A stretch of DNA of 6,738 nt from Modestobacter sp. (GCA_025966175.1 JAOPVN010000502.1:1-6738); one strand, 5' to 3'. Shown: positions 1 to 5,763, counted from the stretch's first letter. Notes: a model not told the origin generated them from the sequence alone. Numbers and translations: made by a program.

Positions 1-603
1 GCCCCGCACGCCGCGCCGACGCTGCTCCGCCGCGGCCAGGAGCTGCGGCTCGGCGCACCGGCCGCCGGGCTCCGCACCTACCTGGCCGTCCGCGGCGGCA
101 TCGACGTCCCGCCCGTGCTCGGATCCCGGGCCACCGACGTGCTGGCCGGGCTGGGTCCGGCCGTGGTGGCCGTCGGCGACGTGCTGCCCGTCGGGGAGCC
201 GACCGCCCCGCCGCCCGTCGTGGACGTCGCGCCGGTGGCCGACCCGCCCGACGGCGAGGTGACCGTCGCGGTGCTCCCGGGCCCGCGCGCGGACTGGTTC
301 GGCGACGCCGGCTGGGCGGCCCTCACCGGGCAGGCATGGAGCGTCACCAGCGAGAGCAACCGGGTGGGGCTGCGGCTGGACGGCGCCCCGCTGGACCGGC
401 TCCGGGAGGGCGAGCTGCCCAGCGAGGGGATGGTCCGCGGCGCGCTGCAGGTCCCGCCGTCCGGCACCCCGGTGCTCTTCCTGGCCGACCACCCGGTGAC
501 CGGCGGCTACCCGGTGATCGGGTACGTGGTGGACGCCGACGTCGACCGGTGCGCGCAGCTGCGGCCCGGGCAGACGCTGCGGTTCCGCTCCGCCGCGCGC
601 TGA
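1..603 (+). CDS. pxpC: 5-oxoprolinase subunit C (PxpC/KipA, AHS2 family), 5'-truncated
   Basis: The reading frame is open from the first base and ends with TGA at 601-603, giving about 200 C-terminal residues of a family usually near 290 long, so the N-terminus lies outside the window. Recognisable family segments are TYLAVRGGID (about residues 26-35), ESNRVGLRLDG (118-128), a SEGMVRGALQVPPSG stretch, and the closing DHPVTGGYPVIGYV segment, all characteristic of the allophanate hydrolase subunit 2 / biotin-dependent carboxyltransferase-like fold. In PxpABC, subunits B and C with A cleave 5-oxoproline to glutamate using ATP in the cytoplasm. The PxpB and PxpA partners would be expected upstream but cannot be seen. 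The gene is convergent with the phosphatase at 623-1579. Alternatives are the C-terminal part of a urea carboxylase or of an allophanate hydrolase fusion; the end shortly after LRPGQTLRF favours a stand-alone subunit. Confidence 0.88.
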   Translation, partial: APHAAPTLLRRGQELRLGAPAAGLRTYLAVRGGIDVPPVLGSRATDVLAGLGPAVVAVGDVLPVGEPTAPPPVVDVAPVADPPDGEVTVAVLPGPRADWFGDAGWAALTGQAWSVTSESNRVGLRLDGAPLDRLREGELPSEGMVRGALQVPPSGTPVLFLADHPVTGGYPVIGYVVDADVDRCAQLRPGQTLRFRSAAR

Positions 604-638
604 CGCCCGGGCGCAGCGCCGCTCAGCGACCGGGCGTC
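602..638. terminator. Convergent hairpin spanning both stop codons of pxpC and the phosphatase
   Basis: GACGCCCGG at 602-610 is perfectly complementary to CCGGGCGTC at 630-638, a 9-bp GC-rich stem with a 19-nt loop. The left arm overlaps the pxpC TGA; the loop contains the phosphatase stop codon (623-625) and the right arm lies in its last codons. The same stem forms in RNA from either strand, so it fits a bidirectional terminator between convergent genes. There is no T-tract on either side, as is common for actinobacterial hairpin terminators, so the function is inferred. Confidence 0.5.
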
Positions 639-1579
639 GTCCAGACGTCGGTGATCGCCCGGGCGTCGGCCGCCTTGCCCAGGGGCGCCAGGCCGTACAT
701 CTGCTCCAGGGTGCGCAGCAGGTCGTAGTGGTCGATCCGCTGGTCGGTGCTGGTCGCCCGGACACCCGCGCCGACGAGGAACGTGGGGATGTGGTTGGCG
801 CGGGTGCCGCTGTCCTCGTCGAAGGTGACCACCAGCAGGCTGTTGTGCGCCGCAGCCCAGGTCACATAGGGGTCGAGCACCTGCTTCGCCCATGCATCGC
901 CGGCCGGCACACCGCAGTCGTGCATGTCGTTGCACAGGTTCGGTACGACGAAGGAGACCGTCGGCAGCTGGCCGTAGTCGATGGGCATCGCGCTGAGCGG
1001 CTGGTTCACCGATGCGGGCAGGTTGGCGAAGTCCACCCACGGGTTGTGCTTGCGGGCGTAGTCGCCGCTCGCGCACCCGGTGTACCCGACCGTCGGCAGG
1101 CCCTCCGACCAGCCGACGAACGAGAGCCCGGCGTCGAGGAGCTGACTGCCCAGGTTGTCCCCGGGCAACCGGTCGAGGCAGCGGTCGTCGGTGACGCCCT
1201 GGGTGGAGCCGGAGAACAGCGCCAGGTAGTTCGGCTGGCTGGGATGGGTCTCCGCGTGCGCGTCGGTGAACGTCGCCCCCGTCTTCGCCAGGGAGGTGAG
1301 GTAGGGCGCGTCCCGGGTGCCCAGCACGTTCGCCGCGTTCTCGTTCTCGAAGATCACCACCATCACGTGGTCCGGCCGCGGCAGCACGGCGGTCGCGGTG
1401 CCCACGGCCGGCGCCCCCGTGGCCGACGCCCCCGTGGCCGACGACACCGTGGCGCCGGCCGACGGCGCCGCACTCCCCGCACCGCTGCTCTGCCCGCCCC
1501 CGGAGGAGCAGGCCGCCACGAGGGCCAGCCCCGCGATCGCGACCCCGAGCCGTCCATGCCTGCGCAGGCTGCTCCGCAT
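623..1579 (-). CDS. SapM-like secreted acid phosphatase (phosphoesterase family), predicted lipoprotein
   Basis: A 318-residue predicted phosphomonoesterase. Basic residues and a hydrophobic stretch (about 11-23) lead into a lipobox, VAAC, with the lipidated cysteine at position 24. A Ser/Gly/Ala/Thr linker (25-65) follows, and the catalytic domain starts near 70. Conserved segments are FENEN (77-81), ETHPSQPNY (110-118, with the likely nucleophile region), NLCNDMHDC (214-222), FDEDSG (253-258), NHIPT (262-266) and DHYDLLRTLEQMYGL (283-297). As I remember it, Mycobacterium tuberculosis SapM, a phosphatidylinositol-3-phosphate and acid phosphatase, shows the same order of segments, including YARKH-PWV-F and ITD-W near the end. 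The protein should sit on the outer face of the membrane and release phosphate from phosphorylated substrates. Cys216 and Cys222 look like an extra pair absent from SapM as I recall it. The ATG at 1579 is the only reasonable start, has no clear Shine-Dalgarno sequence and lies in a hairpin arm. The true substrate is unknown. Confidence 0.88.
   Translation of the reverse strand: MRSSLRRHGRLGVAIAGLALVAACSSGGGQSSGAGSAAPSAGATVSSATGASATGAPAVGTATAVLPRPDHVMVVIFENENAANVLGTRDAPYLTSLAKTGATFTDAHAETHPSQPNYLALFSGSTQGVTDDRCLDRLPGDNLGSQLLDAGLSFVGWSEGLPTVGYTGCASGDYARKHNPWVDFANLPASVNQPLSAMPIDYGQLPTVSFVVPNLCNDMHDCGVPAGDAWAKQVLDPYVTWAAAHNSLLVVTFDEDSGTRANHIPTFLVGAGVRATSTDQRIDHYDLLRTLEQMYGLAPLGKAADARAITDVWTTPGR
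1413..1442. repeat. 15-bp tandem repeat in the phosphatase linker
   Basis: GCCCCCGTGGCCGAC occurs twice in immediate succession (1413-1427 and 1428-1442), followed by a decayed third copy to about 1457. On the minus strand it encodes pentapeptide repeats of the SATGA type within the flexible linker after the lipid-anchor cysteine. It is an in-frame length-variable spacer and probably has no function beyond linker length. Confidence 0.8.
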
Positions 1580-1607
1580 CGGGCAAGTCTGGCCCGCCCG
1601 ATGCGGA
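1573..1607 (-). promoter_or_regulatory. 12-bp perfect inverted repeat enclosing the phosphatase start codon
   Basis: TCCGCATCGGGC at 1573-1584 and GCCCGATGCGGA at 1596-1607 are perfect reverse complements separated by 11 nt. On the minus strand the 3' arm contains the ATG (1579-1577) of the SapM-like phosphatase, so in the mRNA the start codon would be paired inside a 12-bp stem, and no purine-rich Shine-Dalgarno sequence precedes it. Possible roles are translational control, a protein operator over the start region, or a transcript end for the operon that finishes about 65 bp upstream. The structure is seen directly; the role is inferred. Confidence 0.6.
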
Positions 1608-1662
1608 TCGCAGAAGTCCGGAACCTGTGAAGCTCTCAGCAGGGCGGCGGAGCGCTGACCGC

Positions 1663-1685
1663 GCGGCCGGGCTCAGCCCGACCGC
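1663..1685 (-). terminator. Hairpin over the last stop codon of the amine oxidase operon
   Basis: GCGG-C-CGGGC (1663-1672) pairs with GCCCG-A-CCGC (1676-1685) with one mismatch, leaving TCA at 1673-1675 as a three-base loop. That loop is the complement of the TGA stop codon of the small membrane protein gene. It could end or stabilise the operon transcript. There is no U-tract, so this is tentative. Confidence 0.35.
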
Positions 1686-2131
1686 ACCCCGACCGCGCCG
1701 CGCTGACTCCCCCGTGCGCGTCCGGTCGCGAGCACGGTGCCGGCGAGGGCGACCTGGAGTGCGGCGAGGGCGACACCGCCCCACATGCCCGCCTCCGTCC
1801 ATGTCCCAGCGGCGGCCATGGAGCCCGTGTCGACCGCGTGCCCCATGTGCACGGAACTCCCTGAGCCGGCGCTGAGCAGGACCAGGTGCACGAACAACAT
1901 GCCGCCGTACATCAGGGCCGTGCCCCGCCACACGCCCACGGCCGGACGGCGCCACAGTGCCAGGACGCACGGCAGGCAGGCAGCCGCCATGGCGACGAGC
2001 ACGGCCTTCTGCACAGCACCACCGTGACCACCGGCGGCGGCCGTGGCCAGGTGCACGCCGACACACAGGGCACCGGTTGCTGCGGCCGTCCTCCCGAGGG
2101 CCCCGACCGCGCCGTCCCCGTCCGCCGTCAC
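1673..2131 (-). CDS. Small four-helix membrane protein with His/Met/Cys residues, family not recognised
   Basis: A 152-residue product if it starts at GTG 2131-2129, chosen because it overlaps the permease stop by 4 bp (GTGA), exactly like the upstream junction. There is no clear Shine-Dalgarno sequence, so translation is probably coupled. The frame stays open further upstream, but there it reads only as Arg/Gly-rich antisense-like sequence. Four hydrophobic segments lie near residues 10-34, 39-60, 68-88 and 116-136. Basic RRP (61-63) and the RARGSQR tail suggest N-in/C-in topology, placing the AGGHGG loop and the SVHMGHAVDTGSM loop (93-105) outside. Candidate metal ligands are Cys23, His27, His36, CLPC (52-55), Met74, Met78, His82, His95, Met96, His98, Met105 and Met116. 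I do not recognise the family. Being last in a copper amine oxidase operon, a role in copper handling is plausible but unproven; it could also be an accessory subunit of the permease. Confidence 0.72.
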   Translation of the reverse strand: MTADGDGAVGALGRTAAATGALCVGVHLATAAAGGHGGAVQKAVLVAMAAACLPCVLALWRRPAVGVWRGTALMYGGMLFVHLVLLSAGSGSSVHMGHAVDTGSMAAAGTWTEAGMWGGVALAALQVALAGTVLATGRARGSQRGAVGVRSG

Positions 2132-3606
2132 GGCCGGCCTACGGTCGGTCCCGCCTCGGGCGCCGGGTCCAGCCCGTGGGGAGGGACGGGCTCCTCCTCG
2201 ACCGACCCGACCTCGTCGGCCACCTCCGGGGTCCGCACCCGGACGACCAGGTACCAGACCAGCCCCGCGAGCAGCAGCCCCAGGAAGATCCACGGCAGCC
2301 GGTTGTACGGCGAGGGCGGCACCGGGACGACGTTCTTGTAGAAGACGTACAGCAGCGCCAGGACCACGACCACGGCCAGGACGACCGACGCGCCCCGCAG
2401 CTCCGCGCGCCGGCGCAGGAACACCGGCAAGGCGATCGCCATCAGCAGATAGGCCAGCATGTACCCGAAGGTGCCGATGGTGCCGGTGTAGGCGTAGACG
2501 TTGAGCGCCGAGGTGCCGGTGGCGAACATGACGACCGGAACGGCCGCGATCACCGGGGAGATCAGCCAGATCGCCACGTGCGGCGTCTGGTGCCGGGGGT
2601 GCGCCAGGCCCAGTGCCGCCGGGAGGACCCGCTCCTCCCCCATCGTGTACAGCACCCGCGCCGCGGCGTTGATGCTGGCGATCACGACGGCGAAGAAGGA
2701 GGCCGTGACGCCGAGGTCGATCAGCCAGGTGACACCGCCGAGACCGTTGGCGGTGGCCAGGTCGCTGATCGGTGCACCGCTCGCGGCCAGCCCGTCGGCG
2801 CCACCGAACCCCAGCACCGTGGAGTAGGAGGCGAAGATGTAGAGCAGGCCGACCAGCACCGCGCTGCCGAGCACCGCGCGGGGGATGGCCCGGTGCGGGT
2901 TCCGCGCCTCGGCGCCCAGCGAGGCCGCGCTCTCGAAGCCGACGAAGCCCAGCACGGCCAGCACGATGCCGAACGTGACGCCGTCGAAGGTGACGCCGTC
3001 CAGCCGGAACTGGGACGTGTCGACGGAGAACCCGTTGCGGGCCAGCACGACGACCAGCACGAGCAGCACGGCCGTCACCGAGACGATCTCGAGGACCAGG
3101 CCCAGCCGGGTGGAGAGCTTGATCCCGGCGACGGCGAACGCCCCGGCGCCCAGTGCCGCCAGGATGAAGATCACCAGCACAGCAGCCGTGGACGTGCCCG
3201 GGAGCCCGATCGTCTCCAGGAAGTTGCCCAGGTAGATGCCGCTGCCGGCGATGCCGACCATGGCGATGCACGAGTAGCCGATCACCAGGCCCCAGCCGGC
3301 CGCGAACGCCCCACCGGGCCCCAGCCCCCGCGCGACGTAGCTGTACAGCGAACCGGAGGAGGCGAAACGCCGGGCGAACTGGGCGACGCACAGCCCGATG
3401 AGGACGACGACGACCATCGCGGCGAGGTAGGACAACCACGCCCCGCTGCCGGCGTACAGCACGATGAGCGCGGGGCCGGTGGCCATGACCGCACTCGGCG
3501 CGATGCCGGCGACCGACTGGGCCAGCACCTCGACCTGGCTCATCGACTCGTGCGCGAGCCCTTGGTCGGAGCGCACCGCGGGCGCATCGGCGGCGTGGTG
3601 GGTCAC
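2128..3606 (-). CDS. APC superfamily amino acid/amine permease
   Basis: A 492-residue integral membrane transporter of the amino acid-polyamine-organocation superfamily, with about twelve hydrophobic segments, the usual length and layout. The first helix carries the substrate-site stretch GIAPSAVMATGPAL (34-47), and the sixth carries GFVGFESAASLGAEARNP (220-237) followed by the IPRA segment, the hallmark of APC transporters. The C-terminal tail (about 457-492) is acidic and cytoplasmic. It probably imports an amine or amino acid by proton symport. The start GTG 3606-3604 overlaps the TGA of the amine oxidase by 4 bp (GTGA), with AGGTGG on the minus strand at 3616-3611 as a weak ribosome-binding site, and its own stop overlaps the next gene in the same way. 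The operon position implies that it supplies the oxidase substrate; the exact substrate cannot be read from the sequence. A later start at Met22 is possible but less likely. Confidence 0.9.
   Translation of the reverse strand: MTHHAADAPAVRSDQGLAHESMSQVEVLAQSVAGIAPSAVMATGPALIVLYAGSGAWLSYLAAMVVVVLIGLCVAQFARRFASSGSLYSYVARGLGPGGAFAAGWGLVIGYSCIAMVGIAGSGIYLGNFLETIGLPGTSTAAVLVIFILAALGAGAFAVAGIKLSTRLGLVLEIVSVTAVLLVLVVVLARNGFSVDTSQFRLDGVTFDGVTFGIVLAVLGFVGFESAASLGAEARNPHRAIPRAVLGSAVLVGLLYIFASYSTVLGFGGADGLAASGAPISDLATANGLGGVTWLIDLGVTASFFAVVIASINAAARVLYTMGEERVLPAALGLAHPRHQTPHVAIWLISPVIAAVPVVMFATGTSALNVYAYTGTIGTFGYMLAYLLMAIALPVFLRRRAELRGASVVLAVVVVLALLYVFYKNVVPVPPSPYNRLPWIFLGLLLAGLVWYLVVRVRTPEVADEVGSVEEEPVPPHGLDPAPEAGPTVGRP
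2971..3000. repeat. 15-bp tandem duplication inside the permease gene
   Basis: GAACGTGACGCCGTC (2971-2985) is followed directly by GAAGGTGACGCCGTC (2986-3000), identical at 14 of 15 positions. In the permease it encodes DGVTF twice (residues 203-212) in the loop before the sixth helix. It is in frame and looks like a small slippage duplication. Confidence 0.75.
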
Positions 3607-5636
3607 TCGGCCACCTGCCCGCGCGCGCTCTCCCCGGTCTCGGCCCCGCAGCAGGCGTCCCCGGCGGCCGCGTCGCCCGACCCGCCGGCATGGCAGGCCG
3701 GCGTCGACCGCGGCATGTCCAGCGCGGGGTTGCCGTCGAAGAAGCTGACCGGCTTGAGGTGGAAGCCGGCGTAGCTGACCGGCATGACCGGCCAGTCCTC
3801 GGGGCGGACGACGTGGTGCGCGCCGAAGGAGTACCAGACGACGACGTCTTCGTCCTCCAGCGACCGGTCGGCCTTGACGTACTCGGGCAGCCCGCCGGCG
3901 TTGCGGCTCTGGTTGGGGTAGTCGCCGGCCGCGTACATCTGCTGCGGGTCGTACGCGGTCACCCAGAGGTGCTTGTAGGCGAACTGCGCCCGGTCCCAGG
4001 CCTGGGAGCCCTCCTGCTGCAGGGGGAGGACGTTGTCCCCGGGCATCAGCTTGTAGCCCGCCGGCTGGCCGAGCTCGTTGACCGAGGAGGGGTTGACGAT
4101 CTGCCAGGTGCGGGCCACGAAGGGGTTGATCAGTCGCTGGGCCTCGCTCTCCCGGCCCAGCAGCGTCTTCTGCGTCACCCAGGCGTTGCCGTAGGGGTTG
4201 TCCTCGCCCGGCGGGAGCGCCGCGGCGTCGACCTCGTAGACGGAGTTGCGCTCCCCGTCGACCTGCATGTCCAGCCGGACGTTGAAGAAGTGCTGGTGGT
4301 GCGGGCCGTACAGGCCGGGCGCGACCAGGGTGCCGAAGCGCGGCTGCTCACCGACCGGCACGGCGCCGGTGGAGATGACCCCGGTCAGCTTGACCTCGAA
4401 CTGGATCGTGCCGTCGGTGTAGAGGTACCAGAAGAACCCGTACTCGTAGTTGCCGACGGTGGCGAAGCAGGAGATCACCAGCCGCCGGGAGCGACGGACC
4501 TCCATCTTCTCCGTCCGGAAGTCGGTGTGCTTCCAGCCGACGCCGAAGTCCTCCTCGTGCATGCAGATGGCGTTGGGGATGGTGAGCGGCTGCCCGTCCT
4601 GGTCGTTGGCGACGGCGTCGAAGTAGTGGATCTCGCCGAGGCAGTCACAGCCCAGCTGCAGCGGGTTGAGCAGGAGGCCGACGCCGTACTCGCCCTCGTC
4701 GAAGACGTTCTTGATCCGGTGGGTCGGGGCCGGGTCGGCGTACGGGATGTACATCTCCGACAGCGAGGCGCGGTAGATGACCGGGCGCAGCCGGCCCCGG
4801 TCCTCGTAGCCGACCTGGTGCAGGACCAGCCCCTCCCGCGGGGTGTATCCGACCTGCAGCCGCCACTTCTGCCAGCTCACCGCGTGCCCGTCGACGGTGA
4901 AGCTGGGGCCGTCCGGCTGGGTGATCTCGATCGGCCGGACGTCGGTCCGCACGTGGGCGTGCGCCGGGCGGTTGTCGTCGTCGAACATCAGCTCCGGCAT
5001 GTAGTTGCCGGCCTTCCCGGGCAGCGGCACCACCCCGTGGTCGCGGACGTCGATGACCTCCATGAGGTCGAGGTCGACCAGCACCACGAGCCCCTCGACC
5101 GGCCGGGCGTAGCCGTTGTCGTCCTCCCGGGACCGGACGAAGGTCAGCGGCCGGATCAGCCGACGGCCGAGGGGGTCCTCGATGTCGTAGCCGGCGGCCC
5201 AGGGGTCGATCATCGCCAGCGAGAAGTCCGTGACCCCGCGCTTGCGCATGGCCTCCTGCCAGCGGGCGTCGGCCCGGGTGACCTCCTCGGTGGCGAAGAA
5301 CTCCTCCAGCATCACGCCGGGCTGGACTCCCTCGACGACCCGCCAGGCGGTGACGACGCCGCTGGACAGCGACACCACCGTCTCGATGGTCTGCTGCGCA
5401 CCGCGGTCGTACAGGACGGCGACGGCCGCCCTCTCCAGGGGCGCCGCGTCGCCCCGCCGGGAGTCGAGGACCTCCCGCTTCGGTGGCTCCTGGAGGGTGA
5501 TCGAGACGAAGCGGACGCGGGGACCCAGGTCCCGCTCCTCGCGCAGGATGGCCGAGACCCGGCCGATCTCCTCCGCACTGAGCGGCGCCAGGGGTGAGCT
5601 GTGGGTCGTACGGACATCCGGGAACTGAAGTGCCAC
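3603..5636 (-). CDS. Copper-containing primary amine oxidase (TPQ-dependent)
   Basis: A 677-residue enzyme that oxidises primary amines to aldehydes, releasing ammonia and hydrogen peroxide. The topaquinone motif is NYEY (396-399), with Tyr397 the cofactor precursor. The catalytic base is Asp313 in FDEGEYG, with a gate-like Tyr299 fourteen residues earlier. Copper ligands are His447 and His449 in HHQHF, and His608 in GAHHVVRPEDWP. The spacings match Arthrobacter globiformis phenethylamine oxidase as I recall its numbering (Y284, D298, Y382, H431, H433, H592), and Cys332/Cys358 match its disulfide. Two small N-terminal domains (about 15-220) precede the catalytic domain. There is no signal peptide, so it is probably cytoplasmic. 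The C-terminal tail (645-677) has extra Cys648, His649, Cys662 and Cys663. The start is GTG 5636-5634, supported by GAGGAG five bases upstream. It is the first gene of a three-gene operon. The substrate could be an aromatic amine, histamine or a polyamine; the family assignment is firm. Confidence 0.96.
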   Translation of the reverse strand: MALQFPDVRTTHSSPLAPLSAEEIGRVSAILREERDLGPRVRFVSITLQEPPKREVLDSRRGDAAPLERAAVAVLYDRGAQQTIETVVSLSSGVVTAWRVVEGVQPGVMLEEFFATEEVTRADARWQEAMRKRGVTDFSLAMIDPWAAGYDIEDPLGRRLIRPLTFVRSREDDNGYARPVEGLVVLVDLDLMEVIDVRDHGVVPLPGKAGNYMPELMFDDDNRPAHAHVRTDVRPIEITQPDGPSFTVDGHAVSWQKWRLQVGYTPREGLVLHQVGYEDRGRLRPVIYRASLSEMYIPYADPAPTHRIKNVFDEGEYGVGLLLNPLQLGCDCLGEIHYFDAVANDQDGQPLTIPNAICMHEEDFGVGWKHTDFRTEKMEVRRSRRLVISCFATVGNYEYGFFWYLYTDGTIQFEVKLTGVISTGAVPVGEQPRFGTLVAPGLYGPHHQHFFNVRLDMQVDGERNSVYEVDAAALPPGEDNPYGNAWVTQKTLLGRESEAQRLINPFVARTWQIVNPSSVNELGQPAGYKLMPGDNVLPLQQEGSQAWDRAQFAYKHLWVTAYDPQQMYAAGDYPNQSRNAGGLPEYVKADRSLEDEDVVVWYSFGAHHVVRPEDWPVMPVSYAGFHLKPVSFFDGNPALDMPRSTPACHAGGSGDAAAGDACCGAETGESARGQVAE

Positions 5637-5641
5637 GGTGT

Positions 5642-5647
5642 CTCCTC
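5642..5647 (-). promoter_or_regulatory. Ribosome-binding site of the amine oxidase
   Basis: On the minus strand GAGGAG lies five bases before the GTG start at 5636-5634. This strong Shine-Dalgarno match decides the start codon of the oxidase, which would otherwise be ambiguous because the start is GTG. Confidence 0.75.
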
Positions 5648-5697
5648 AGGGGGAGGCCGAGCCGGGTTGGGGGTGATGCGCGGGCTCGGTGCGGCGG

Positions 5698-5709
5698 ACC
5701 GTATACGGT
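5698..5709. promoter_or_regulatory. Perfect 12-bp palindrome ACCGTATACGGT, probable GntR/FCD operator
   Basis: ACCGTATACGGT reads identically on both strands and lies between the divergent amine oxidase and GntR genes. A GTATAC or GT-N-AC core is typical of operators of the FadR/FCD branch of GntR regulators (for example VanR- and LldR-type sites), and the adjacent gene encodes such a regulator. It stands out as AT-rich in GC-rich surroundings and overlaps a possible -10 element for the oxidase. The likely role is autoregulation and repression of the amine operon, relieved by an amine-related ligand. The palindrome is seen directly; the binder is inferred. Confidence 0.7.
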
Positions 5710-5726
5710 GCACGAAGGCTCGCCAA
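5700..5726 (-). promoter_or_regulatory. Candidate promoter of the amine oxidase operon
   Basis: On the minus strand TTGGCG (5726-5721) and TATACG (5705-5700) each match the -35 and -10 consensus at four of six positions, with a short 15-bp spacer. Initiation would be near 5693, giving a leader of about 57 nt. The -10 lies inside the 12-bp palindrome, so a bound regulator would block it. The short spacer makes this tentative, and no convincing promoter for the plus-strand regulator was found. Confidence 0.3.
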
Positions 5727-5738
5727 GGGCTGGCGAGC
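5718..5738. repeat. 8-bp inverted repeat in the divergent control region
   Basis: GCTCGCCA (5718-5725) and TGGCGAGC (5731-5738) are perfect reverse complements around a 5-nt spacer. Its centre lies about 24 bp from the centre of the 12-bp palindrome, on the regulator side. It may be a second protein-binding site or a leader hairpin of the regulator transcript; the -35 candidate of the oxidase lies in its left arm. Confidence 0.5.
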
Positions 5739-5755
5739 GACCTGCGGACCCTGCT

Positions 5756-5763
5756 AGGAAGGG
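5756..5763 (+). promoter_or_regulatory. Ribosome-binding site of the GntR regulator
   Basis: AGGAAGGG lies eight bases before the ATG at 5772. It selects this start over in-frame upstream starts such as 5601, which would run through the control region and into the oxidase gene on the other strand. Confidence 0.75.

Noticed and set aside
1600..1630. A PHO-box-like pair of GTTCACC repeats upstream of the phosphatase (minus strand TTCACAGGTTCC)
   Set aside because: Only one partial match is visible and no properly spaced second repeat, so phosphate control cannot be claimed from the sequence.
507..2066. A 519-codon minus-strand frame overlapping the phosphatase
   Set aside because: Arg/Gly-rich shadow frame crossing the ends of two convincing genes; the 623-1579 frame carries the lipobox and all phosphatase motifs.
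2132..3691. Upstream extension of the small membrane protein frame through the permease gene
   Set aside because: The extension is out of frame with the permease and is Arg/Gly-rich with no membrane segments. The GTG at 2131 with a 4-bp overlap is a far better start.
1957..3774. A 605-codon plus-strand open frame antisense to the permease and small membrane protein genes
   Set aside because: Low-complexity Arg/Gln/Asp/His-rich product without hydrophobic or conserved segments; a shadow of the permease.
3690..5597. A 635-codon open frame on the plus strand, antisense to the amine oxidase
   Set aside because: Its translation is a Val/Asp/Arg/Gly-rich composition with no domain signature, and it mirrors a gene with complete catalytic motifs on the other strand. 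Long antisense frames are expected at this GC content.
5667..5707. A plus-strand promoter for the regulator with TTGGGG (5667-5672) and TATACG (5702-5707)
   Set aside because: The 29-bp spacing is too long for a sigma-70-type promoter.
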